Shown here one piece after another: positions 35,544 to 43,076 of a DNA stretch of 64,000 nt; within the stretch, counting starts at the first letter, position 1; the number at the start of each line of letters is the position of its first letter. The position numbers were made by a program, and so were the translations under genes. The stretch is taken from contig NZ_CP033966.1 in NCBI RefSeq assembly GCF_003854895.1, forward strand, positions 2,418,001-2,482,000. The letters run 5' to 3'. The notes beneath the pieces are model-generated. The model searched no databases. It had not been told where the DNA came from and saw only the letters and a list, made by a program, of their open reading frames with translations. This DNA comes from Pigmentiphaga sp. H8 (GTDB taxonomy: Bacteria > Pseudomonadota > Gammaproteobacteria > Burkholderiales > Burkholderiaceae_B).

Positions 35544-37657
35544 CGCAGCAGGGCCTCGATGCTGGGCTCTCGTCCGCGGAAGGCGCGGAACGACTCGATC
35601 GCGGGCCGGCTGCCGCCTACTTGCAGGATCTCCCGCAAGAAACGTTCCCCCACCTCGGGCCTTAGCGTGTCCTCGGTGGCGGCATCCTCGAAAGCCGCGT
35701 AGGCGTCCGCCGACAACACTTCGGCCCACTTGTAGCTGTAGTAGCCGGCCGAGTAGCCGCCGGCGAAGATGTGGCTGAAGGTGTTGATCCAGCGCGAGAC
35801 TTGCGGCTGGGGCAGGACGTGCATGCGATCGTTCACCGCGCGCGACAGGGCCAGCACGCTTTGCGGGCCGTCCGGATCGTAGTCGGTGTGCAGGTGCATG
35901 TCGGTGGCGGCCAGCACGACCTGGCGCAGCGTCATCAGGCCGCCCTGGAAATTCTTGGCGGCCACCATCTTGTCGTACAGGGTACGTGGCAGGGGGGCGC
36001 CGGTTTCCGCGTGCGCGGTCATCTGCTCCAGCACCGCCCATTCCCAGCAGAAGTTCTCCATGAACTGGCTGGGCAGCTCGACCGCATCCCACTCCACGCC
36101 GTTGATGCCCGACACGCCCAGGTCTTCCATCTGCGTAAGCATGTGGTGCAGGCCGTGGCCGCATTCGTGGAACAGGGTGATGACCTCGTCGTGCGTGAAC
36201 AGCGAGGGTTTGCCGCCGCTGGGCGGCGTGAAATTGCAGACCAGATAGGCCACCGGCGTCTGCAGTTGGCCACCTGGGCGGCGATAGCGGGTGCGGGCGT
36301 CGTCCATCCATGCGCCGCCGCGCTTGCCGTCGCGCGCGTACAGATCCAGGTAGAACTGGGCGAGGAGGGTGCCGGCGGCCGATTCGACGCGGAAGAAACG
36401 CACGTCGGGGTGCCAGGCCGGGGCGCTGTCGGGGCGGATGCGGACCGAGAACAGCGTCTCGATCACCTTGAACAGGCCAGCCAGCACCTTGGGCTCGGGG
36501 AAGTATTGCTTGACCTCGTTTTCCGAGAAGGCATAGCGCGCCTGGCGCAGTTTCTCGGACGCGTAGGCGATGTCCCAGGGTTCGAGTTCGCCCAGGCCCA
36601 GTTCGGCGGCGGCGAATTCCCGCAGCTCGCGCAGGTCGCGTTCGGCGTAGGGATGGGCGCGCTCGGCCAGCTCGGCCAGGAACTTCTGCACCTGCTCGGG
36701 GGTGTCGGCCATCTTGGGCACCAGCGACACCTCGCCGTAGTTGGCATAGCCCAGCAGGCCGGCTTCTTCGCGGCGCAGGCGCAGCAGGTCCAGCATGATG
36801 GCCGTGTTGTCCCACTCGGCCTGGCCCTGGCCGTACTCGGGGCCCAGTTCCGAGGCGCGTGTCACGTGCGCCTTGTACATGGTTTCGCGCAGCGCGCGGT
36901 TGTCGGCGTATTGCAGCACCGGGAAATACGAGGGGAAGTGCAGGGTGAATTTCCAGGCCGGCGTGTCGTCCCGGGCCTCGCCTTCCTTGGCCGGCGCCTT
37001 CCTGGCGGCCTCGCGCGCCGCTTCCTTCACGTCGTCGGGCAGGCCGGCCAGTTCGGCCTCGTCGCGCACGATCAGCGCGTAGGTATTGGTGGCATCCAGC
37101 ACGTGGTCGGAGAAGGCCTTGGACTGCGTGGCCTGCTGCTCCTGAATCTCGGCGAAGCGCGGCTTGGCGGCCTCGGGCAGTTCGGCGCCGCCCAGGCGAA
37201 AGCCCCGCAGCTCGTTCTCGATCAGCTTCTTGCGGGCCGGCGTCTGGTGCTGGAATTCCTTGCCCGCCGCCAGCTTCTTGTAGCGTTCGTACAGCGCCTG
37301 GTTCTGGCCCAGGCCGGCCCAGAACTCGGTCACGCGCGGCAGGTTCTCGCCGTAGGCGGCACGCAGCTCCGGCGTGTCGGCCACCGAGTTCAGGTGTCCG
37401 ACCACGCTCCAGGCCCGCGACAGCCCTTCGGTGCCTTCATCCAGCGTCTCGACCACGCTTTGCCAGGTGGCCGGCGCATCCGCCGCCTGGTCGGCCTCCA
37501 GCTTGTCCACCGCCTGCTGCGCCCGCTCCATCAGGGCCGTGATCGCGGGGGTGATGTGCTCCGGGCGGATGGCATCGAACGGAGCCAGGCCCGACAGGTC
37601 CATGAGCGGATTGCCGGCCAGGGGGGAAGAAGAGGGGAGGTCGGACGCTTGCGCCAT
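35510..37657 (-). CDS. prlC: Oligopeptidase A, M3 metallopeptidase
   Basis: A 715-residue cytosolic M3 zinc oligopeptidase. The zinc motif is HECGH (His497, Glu498, His501) in TLFHECGHGLHHML, followed by EWDAVELPSQFMENF and a C-terminal AGGYSAGYYSYKWAEVLSAD typical of the family. It degrades signal-peptide fragments and other short peptides. Its 3' end overlaps the small gene on the other strand by 34 bases. folD lies 206 bases upstream on the same strand. Confidence 0.93.
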   Translation of the reverse strand: MAQASDLPSSSPLAGNPLMDLSGLAPFDAIRPEHITPAITALMERAQQAVDKLEADQAADAPATWQSVVETLDEGTEGLSRAWSVVGHLNSVADTPELRAAYGENLPRVTEFWAGLGQNQALYERYKKLAAGKEFQHQTPARKKLIENELRGFRLGGAELPEAAKPRFAEIQEQQATQSKAFSDHVLDATNTYALIVRDEAELAGLPDDVKEAAREAARKAPAKEGEARDDTPAWKFTLHFPSYFPVLQYADNRALRETMYKAHVTRASELGPEYGQGQAEWDNTAIMLDLLRLRREEAGLLGYANYGEVSLVPKMADTPEQVQKFLAELAERAHPYAERDLRELREFAAAELGLGELEPWDIAYASEKLRQARYAFSENEVKQYFPEPKVLAGLFKVIETLFSVRIRPDSAPAWHPDVRFFRVESAAGTLLAQFYLDLYARDGKRGGAWMDDARTRYRRPGGQLQTPVAYLVCNFTPPSGGKPSLFTHDEVITLFHECGHGLHHMLTQMEDLGVSGINGVEWDAVELPSQFMENFCWEWAVLEQMTAHAETGAPLPRTLYDKMVAAKNFQGGLMTLRQVVLAATDMHLHTDYDPDGPQSVLALSRAVNDRMHVLPQPQVSRWINTFSHIFAGGYSAGYYSYKWAEVLSADAYAAFEDAATEDTLRPEVGERFLREILQVGGSRPAIESFRAFRGREPSIEALLRHSGMADAVAS

Positions 37658-37863
37658 GGAGAAACTCCTGAATGCTGACTGTGCCCCATAGATGGGGGCG
37701 AAACAAGGAAAATCCAGGGGGAAGTGCCCCCCTTACACGCTTCGCGCGTCCCCCAGGGGGCGGCACTGGCGGACCGGCGGAGCCGGATCCGCTGTGCCCA
37801 TGCAACGAATAGGCGCTGGGGGCTCTGTGCTTATCTTCGTCCCTGGGGGGCGGCGCGCAGGGC
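37658..37863. repeat. GC-rich intergenic stretch with C-run/G-run palindromes
   Basis: About 206 bases between prlC and folD contain no credible gene. They hold CCCCC...GGGGG-type inverted elements, including TCCCCCAGGGGGC and a nearby GTCCCTGGGGGGCGGCGCGC. A similar CTCCCCTTTGGGGGGG lies after ilvD near 34578-34594. These may be repeated extragenic palindromes of this genome; copy number cannot be judged from one window. Confidence 0.4.
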
Positions 37864-38709
37864 TCATGCCCTCTGGGCGGATTCCAGCGTGTTGGCCAGC
37901 AGCATGGTGATGGTCATGGGACCGACGCCGCCCGGCACCGGCGTGATCCAGCCGGCCACTTCCGAGACGCTGGCGACGTCCACGTCGCCGCACAGTTTGC
38001 CTTCGTCGTCGCGGTTGATGCCCACGTCGATCACCACCGCGCCGGGCTTGACCATGTCGCCGGTCAGCGTGTTGCGGCGGCCCACGGCGGCCACCACCAC
38101 GTCGGCCTGGCGGGTGTGGTAGGCAAGGTCGGGCGTGCCGCTGTGGCACACCGTGACCGTGGCGTTGGCCTGCAACAGCAGCAGCGCCATCGGCTTGCCC
38201 ACGGTATTGCTGCGGCCGATCACCACGGCATGCTTGCCGCGCAGGTCGTAGCCGGTGCTTTCGATCAGCTTCATGCAGCCGTAGGGGGTGCACGGACGGA
38301 AACCGTCCAGTCCGGTCATTAGTTCGCCGGCGCTGAGCACCGAGTAGCCGTCCACGTCCTTGCGGGGGGAGATGGCCTCGATCACCTTGTGCGGGTCGAT
38401 GTGCCCGGGCAGGGGCATCTGCACCAGGATGCCGTGGATGGCGGGGTCATGGTTGAGCAGGTCGATGCGGGCCAGCAGCTCGGCCTCGGTCATCGTGGCC
38501 TCGTATTTTTCCAGCACCGAATGGAAGCCAGCGTCGTGGCACGCCTTGACCTTGTTGCGCACGTACACGTGCGAGGCCGGATCCTCGCCCACCAGGATCA
38601 CCGCCAGGCCGGGACGCGTGCCCTGGCGCGTGAGTTCGGCGGCGCGCTGGGCGATGTCGGAGCGGATCTGCTTGGAGAGTTCGTTGCCGTTGATGAGGCG
38701 TGCGGGCAT
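37864..38709 (-). CDS. folD: Bifunctional methylenetetrahydrofolate dehydrogenase/cyclohydrolase
   Basis: A 281-residue FolD. The family blocks GYSVLSAGEL, FRPCTPYGCM, HAVVIGRSNTVGKPMA and TPVPGGVGPMTITMLL are intact, and the catalytic Lys lies in VRNKVKACHDAGF. It interconverts 5,10-methylene- and 10-formyl-tetrahydrofolate with NADP. The start at 38709 is the ATG of MPARLING; upstream frame extension is not supported. It is divergent from the orphan antitoxin gene. Confidence 0.96.
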   Translation of the reverse strand: MPARLINGNELSKQIRSDIAQRAAELTRQGTRPGLAVILVGEDPASHVYVRNKVKACHDAGFHSVLEKYEATMTEAELLARIDLLNHDPAIHGILVQMPLPGHIDPHKVIEAISPRKDVDGYSVLSAGELMTGLDGFRPCTPYGCMKLIESTGYDLRGKHAVVIGRSNTVGKPMALLLLQANATVTVCHSGTPDLAYHTRQADVVVAAVGRRNTLTGDMVKPGAVVIDVGINRDDEGKLCGDVDVASVSEVAGWITPVPGGVGPMTITMLLANTLESAQRA

Positions 38710-38788
38710 GGCGGTGTGAAGGCGAAGAGGGGTGGAGGAACGAGGGCGCGGGCGCCTGGGGCATTTTAGCGCACGGGGGAGGGGCGGG

Positions 38789-38816
38789 CGTTGCGAGACA
38801 TTCCTGTCTCGCAACG
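38789..38816. promoter_or_regulatory. Perfect 12-bp-arm inverted repeat before the antitoxin gene
   Basis: CGTTGCGAGACA (38789-38800) and TGTCTCGCAACG (38805-38816) are perfect complements separated by TTCC. The dyad ends 9 bases before the antitoxin start. An operator bound by the antitoxin itself is likely; alternatively it forms an mRNA hairpin near the start. Confidence 0.7.
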
Positions 38817-38825
38817 AATAGGCAG

Positions 38826-39116
38826 ATGCCGTTGCCGGAGGCAGCATGCGAAAACTTCGCCGTCGAGTATCTGAAAGCGGCGTTGGAAAAAATGGAGGAC
38901 TCCCGGCACCGGGCTGTGGGCTTGCTGGCATTGCGCGATGTGGCCGAGGCCTATGGTGGCCTGGCGGCCGTCGCACGGTCGGCGGGCATCACGCGCGAGG
39001 CTCTCTACAGGGCCTTGTCGCCCAACGGCAATCCCACGTTGAACACCCTCATAGCTGTTCTGGATGCGGTGGGGATGCGTCTTTCGGCGTCGCCTGCGCG
39101 GGCCTTGTCCAGATAG
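38826..39116 (+). CDS. HI1420-type addiction-module antidote, orphan
   Basis: A 96-residue protein of the HI1420/TIGR02684-type antidote group as I recall it. An N-terminal helix (FAVEYLKAALEKMED) is followed by a Cro-like HTH (AAVARSAGITREALYRALS) and a NPTLNTLIAVLDAVGMRLS tail. Members normally follow a RelE-like toxin gene; here no toxin gene lies on either side, with folD divergent upstream and the PaiB-like gene convergent downstream. It may be a solitary repressor. A perfect dyad sits just before the start. Confidence 0.8.
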   Translation: MPLPEAACENFAVEYLKAALEKMEDSRHRAVGLLALRDVAEAYGGLAAVARSAGITREALYRALSPNGNPTLNTLIAVLDAVGMRLSASPARALSR

Positions 39117-39125
39117 CCACTCGTC

Positions 39126-39779
39126 CTAGTCTGCCGGCGAGGCTTTTTCCGCTGCTTTCATCACCGCCGCCACGGCCCTGTCCCCGTCCCGCCCGGACGC
39201 GTCCAGGCCCGCCACCACGCCCCGCCGGTCGGCCTCGTTGCGGTTCTGGCTCATCTTCCACTTGGCCTGCAGACGCGCGATGGGCATTTCCAGCCCGACG
39301 ATGGCCGACAGCCTTTCTTCCAGGAAGGCGGGCGGCGCGTCGCTCATCTTCCACGGGGCGTCGCGTCCCTGCTCGAACATGCGCGTCAGCCGGCCCACCA
39401 CGCCCGCCACCCAGCGCGGATCGTCATGCACGATGATCCGTCCATGGGCGTGCACGACGGCGTAGTTGTAGGTGGGCACGACTTCGTGGGTCGTGCGCTT
39501 GGTTTCGTACAGGCTGGGCGATACGTAGGCGCTGGGACCCTGGAAGACGGCCAGGCTCTCGGCCTGGGAATCAGCCAGTTCCCGCCAGACCGGATTGGCT
39601 CGCGCCACGTGGCACAGCAGGGTGCCGTGCGGACCGCGGTCGGGGTCGAGGATGAAGGGCAGGTGATTGGCATCCAGCCCCTGCGGTCCCGCCGCAACCA
39701 GCATGCCGAGCGGACAGGTGCGTATCAGGTCGCGGATCCTGTCCGTGTCGGTCTGCTCGAAATGCGGCGGCAAATACAT
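39126..39779 (-). CDS. PaiB-like FMN-binding protein
   Basis: A 217-residue protein of the FMN-binding negative-transcriptional-regulator (PaiB) group. Recognisable blocks are MYLPPHFEQTD at the start, LCHVARANPVW and QGPSAYVSPSLYETK, then VVPTYNYAVVHAHGR and LQAKWKMSQNR. PaiB proteins have a split-barrel flavin fold; the regulatory role in Bacillus is not proven here. The stop is 10 bases from the convergent antitoxin gene, and the kinase/regulator pair lies upstream on the same strand. Confidence 0.85.
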   Translation of the reverse strand: MYLPPHFEQTDTDRIRDLIRTCPLGMLVAAGPQGLDANHLPFILDPDRGPHGTLLCHVARANPVWRELADSQAESLAVFQGPSAYVSPSLYETKRTTHEVVPTYNYAVVHAHGRIIVHDDPRWVAGVVGRLTRMFEQGRDAPWKMSDAPPAFLEERLSAIVGLEMPIARLQAKWKMSQNRNEADRRGVVAGLDASGRDGDRAVAAVMKAAEKASPAD

Positions 39780-39804
39780 AGTTGGCTGGGTATCGGGCGG
39801 CGGG

Positions 39805-40428
39805 TTACCCCTGCGGCCGATGGTGCAGGGCGACCTTCATGAGATCCGCCACGGTCGTGACCTGCAGCTTTTCCATGATGTTGGCGCGATGCGCCTCGAC
39901 GGTCTTGATGCTGATGCCCAGGTCGTCGGCGATCTGCTTGTTCAGGCGCCCGGCCACGATGCGTTCCAGCACCTGTTGCTCGCGCACGGTCAGCCGGGCC
40001 AGCAGGGCCTCGTGGCCGCGCCGGGTGGCTTCGTCGGCCGCGCGCGAATGGGCCTGTTCCAGCATGTTGGCGATGATCTGGCGCAGGTCCGCTTCGTTGA
40101 AGGGTTTTTCCAGGAAATCCACCGCGCCTTTCTTCATGGTGGAGACCGCCATGGGCACGTCGCCATGGCCGGTGATGAAGACGATGGGCAGGGTGGATTT
40201 GCGGGCGAGCAGTTGTTCCTGGAGCTCGAGCCCGGTCATGCCCGGCATCCGCACGTCGGCGATCAGCACGCCGATCACCTCGGGGTCGTACTCGGCCAGG
40301 AAACGTTCCGAACTCTCGTAGGCCCGTACCCGGTAACCGTTGGCTTCGAGCAGCCATCGGAGAGAATCTCGCACGGCTTCGTCGTCGTCGACTATGAAGA
40401 CCGTGCTGGATTGGGGCGTATTGCTCAT
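39805..40428 (-). CDS. FixJ/NarL-type response regulator
   Basis: A 207-residue response regulator with receiver Asp58 in IADVRMPG, Thr in FITGHG and Lys in EKPFNE, then a LuxR-type HTH (LTVREQQVLERIVAGRLNKQ, then KTVEAHRANIMEKL). Its ATG shares one base with the kinase stop (TGATG), so it is co-translated with the PAS kinase. The pair is divergent from aceE and could control it, which is an inference from position. DNA-binding sites are not established. Confidence 0.9.
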   Translation of the reverse strand: MSNTPQSSTVFIVDDDEAVRDSLRWLLEANGYRVRAYESSERFLAEYDPEVIGVLIADVRMPGMTGLELQEQLLARKSTLPIVFITGHGDVPMAVSTMKKGAVDFLEKPFNEADLRQIIANMLEQAHSRAADEATRRGHEALLARLTVREQQVLERIVAGRLNKQIADDLGISIKTVEAHRANIMEKLQVTTVADLMKVALHHRPQG

Positions 40429-42806
40429 CAGGTAAGCTCCTTGGGTGCGGATTCCAGTTTGGGCGCCGGTCCGGTCGGCAGGATCGGGCGTACCCACGGA
40501 AGCGTGAACTTGAAGATCGTGCCTCCGGCGGGGTTGGCTTCGGCCCACAGCCGGCCGTGGTGGAATTCGATGATCGTGCGGCAGATGTTCAGGCCCATGC
40601 CCATGCCTTCCGACTTGGTGCTGTAGAAAGGCTCGAACAGCCGTTCGGGATCGGCCAGCCCATGGCCGGTATCGGTGACTGCCACTTCTACCATGTCCTC
40701 GCGCACGTTTGCTTCCACCAGCAGTTCCCGCCCGTCTGATTCCTGCATGGCCTCCAGGCCGTTTTTCATCAAGTTCAGGGCCACCTGTTCGATCAGGATG
40801 GGATCGGCAAGAACGTCCGGCAACTGTTCGGGTATTTTTTGAATGATATCGATCCGCCGGGTCCGGGACTCGATCCCGGCAAAACCGACCGCATTATCCA
40901 CGATCGTGGACAGGCTTACCCGCTGGCGCTTGGGCTCGCTCCGTTTCACGAATTCGCGTATGCGGCGGATGATCATACCTGCACGCTGGGCCTGTGCGGT
41001 GGTTTTTTCCAGGGCCGGAAGCAATTTGGCCGGGTCGGTATCGCCGGCGCGCACCAGCGCCACCACGCCCATGCTGTAGTTGTTGATGGCCGTCAGCGGC
41101 TGGTTCAGCTCGTGCGCCAGCGACGAGGCCATTTCGCCCATGGTGATCAGGCGGCTGGTGAGCTGGATCTTCTCCTGCTGGGCGCGGGAGGCTTCCTCGG
41201 AGGCTCGGCGTTCGGTGATGTCGCGCGCCACCTGCATCCGCACCCGGCGGCCGTCCACCCATTGCAGCATGCGGTGGCGCACCTCGAACCAGCGGTGGGT
41301 GGACGAGGAATACACCTCGATTGCTTCATCTGTGAAACGGCCGCGCCGGCCGGCGGACAGCTCGTCGTGCCCGGTGGGCTGCGAGCCCAGCACGCGCCGG
41401 TAGGTCTTGTTGGCGAACAGCAGCTCCGAGCCCTTGGGCGTCTCGGCCGTGACCGAGATGGCGTCGTCCAGCCCCTCGAGCACCGTCATGAAGCGTTCGT
41501 GGGCCGCCGCCAGGGCCTCGCGGATGCGCTTGGGCTCGGTGATGTCGGTCATGGACGTCATCCAGCCCGTCTGCACGCCGCGCTGGTCGAGCAGGGGCGA
41601 GACGTACATCCGCGCGAAGAAGATCGACCCGTCGCGCCGCTGGGCCTCCATCTCGAAGCCGCTGCTGGGGGCATTGCCCGACAGCAGCATCTCGGTGTTG
41701 CGCCACTGGGCGGCGTGGTCGCCCTGGGGCCAGTAGGGGTAGGGCGGGGGCCGGCCCAGCAGGTCGGCCTCGTCCCAGCCCATCATCCGGCAGAAGGCCG
41801 GGTTCACATAGGTGATGCGGCCTTCCATGTCCAGCACCCGCATGCCGGTCAGCATGGAGTTCTCCATGGCGCGGCGAAAGGCGGTTTCGGCGATCAGCGC
41901 CTGCTCGGCCTGGGAGCGGAAGCGGGTGTGGCGCCACAGCGCGAACAGGCTCCATATGATGACCGCCGACAGCGACACCACCACCCAGACCAGCATGGTC
42001 TGCGAGGTGTCGGTTTGCGTGCGGTAGCCGCGCGCGCTCAGCATCATGCCGTTGCCCGGCGGGTCCAGCGGCACTTCATAGGCGTTGATGGCGCCCTTGT
42101 CCGCGCGCGACGACGAGGACACCAGCGGCATCTCGTTGCCGTCCAGGATGGACACCTTGTACTTGTGCTGGGTCTCCTGGGGGATCAGGTGCTGCAGGAT
42201 GGCGTCCACCGAGTACACCGTGGCCAGCGTGCCCAGGAAGCGTTCGTTCTGGAACACCGGCACGTACAGGTCCAGGTAGACCTCGTTGTACTGGCCGCGA
42301 TAGGGGCGGGAATACGCCGGCCGGTGTTCGTCGCGGGCGATCTCGAAGGCGCGGAAGGCCTCCGGCTCGGCCGCGCCCGGGGCGCTCATGCGGAAGGTCT
42401 GGCCGGCGCGACGGTCGGGCGTCGAGATCCAGACGGCCTTGCGGTCGGCGTTGATCCAGGCCACGTGGATGATCTCGGGGTGCTCGACCTGGAGTTCCCG
42501 GGCATCGTCCAGGAACCGGCTCTCGGTCATGTTGGTGCGCACCAGGTCGCGCCCCAGCGCCCCCATGCGGTCGCGCGCCGCCAGCATGCGCAGGCGCATC
42601 GATTGCTGCGCCCAGTCGACGTCCCGCACCAGCGTGCCGTAGCGCTGCGCGTCGTCGCGGGCGTCCAGCCACCACAGGATGGAGCCCATGACGCAGACGA
42701 ACAGGCCCAGGGCGATGGCGGGCGTCAGCCAATACCAGCTGCGCCGGCGCAAGCGCCCCAGTTCCTTGAACGGGGCGGGAATATTGGAAGGATGAACGGT
42801 AGACAT
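40428..42806 (-). CDS. Membrane PAS-domain sensor histidine kinase
   Basis: A 792-residue kinase of the FixL/TodS-like layout. It has an N-terminal helix (WYWLTPAIALGLFVCVMGSI), a periplasmic sensor domain of about 230 residues, a second helix (LVWVVVSLSAVIIWSLFALW), two PAS-like regions (AMENSMLTGMRVLDMEGRIT, then FMTVLEGLDDAISVTAETP), the H-box with His565 (SLAHELNQPLTAIN) and an ATPase domain with NLMKNGLEAM and GMGMGLNICRTI. The signal it senses is unknown. It is divergent from aceE, so pyruvate or redox state is plausible but untested. Confidence 0.9.
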   Translation of the reverse strand: MSTVHPSNIPAPFKELGRLRRRSWYWLTPAIALGLFVCVMGSILWWLDARDDAQRYGTLVRDVDWAQQSMRLRMLAARDRMGALGRDLVRTNMTESRFLDDARELQVEHPEIIHVAWINADRKAVWISTPDRRAGQTFRMSAPGAAEPEAFRAFEIARDEHRPAYSRPYRGQYNEVYLDLYVPVFQNERFLGTLATVYSVDAILQHLIPQETQHKYKVSILDGNEMPLVSSSSRADKGAINAYEVPLDPPGNGMMLSARGYRTQTDTSQTMLVWVVVSLSAVIIWSLFALWRHTRFRSQAEQALIAETAFRRAMENSMLTGMRVLDMEGRITYVNPAFCRMMGWDEADLLGRPPPYPYWPQGDHAAQWRNTEMLLSGNAPSSGFEMEAQRRDGSIFFARMYVSPLLDQRGVQTGWMTSMTDITEPKRIREALAAAHERFMTVLEGLDDAISVTAETPKGSELLFANKTYRRVLGSQPTGHDELSAGRRGRFTDEAIEVYSSSTHRWFEVRHRMLQWVDGRRVRMQVARDITERRASEEASRAQQEKIQLTSRLITMGEMASSLAHELNQPLTAINNYSMGVVALVRAGDTDPAKLLPALEKTTAQAQRAGMIIRRIREFVKRSEPKRQRVSLSTIVDNAVGFAGIESRTRRIDIIQKIPEQLPDVLADPILIEQVALNLMKNGLEAMQESDGRELLVEANVREDMVEVAVTDTGHGLADPERLFEPFYSTKSEGMGMGLNICRTIIEFHHGRLWAEANPAGGTIFKFTLPWVRPILPTGPAPKLESAPKELT

Positions 42807-42941
42807 GAAGAAAGTTTACGCACAGTGTGGTGCGTTCGGAGGCCCGCTGTTTTATTGCAGCGCAGAATGCTTTTATCCAGGTTTCGTGTTAGATTTCACA
42901 TCGTGGTAAATGATATCGTAAAGCGAAATTTTTATTGCCTG

Positions 42942-42958
42942 GAAGGCGTGCTGCCTTC
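42942..42958. promoter_or_regulatory. Dyad in kinase-aceE divergent region
   Basis: GAAGGC and GCCTTC form perfect 6-base arms with a 5-base spacer in the 270-base divergent gap, about 120 bases before the aceE start. The surrounding sequence is AT-rich (ATGATATCGTAAAGCG near 42910), so promoters probably lie here. It is a candidate site for the response regulator. Confidence 0.4.
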
Positions 42959-43076
42959 TAGAATCGCGCCGGAGTTGCGAGGGCCCTAGTTTTACATAGG
43001 CGAAGGCCGCCAACAGCGACTAAACCCTTGGATGGCTACGAGCCGTCCGGATGTCACAGAGACTCAGGAGACAGGT

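Noticed and set aside
38710..38825. A RelE-like toxin remnant before the antitoxin
   Set aside because: The short gap contains only the folD leader and the perfect dyad; no toxin-like translation was found in any frame.
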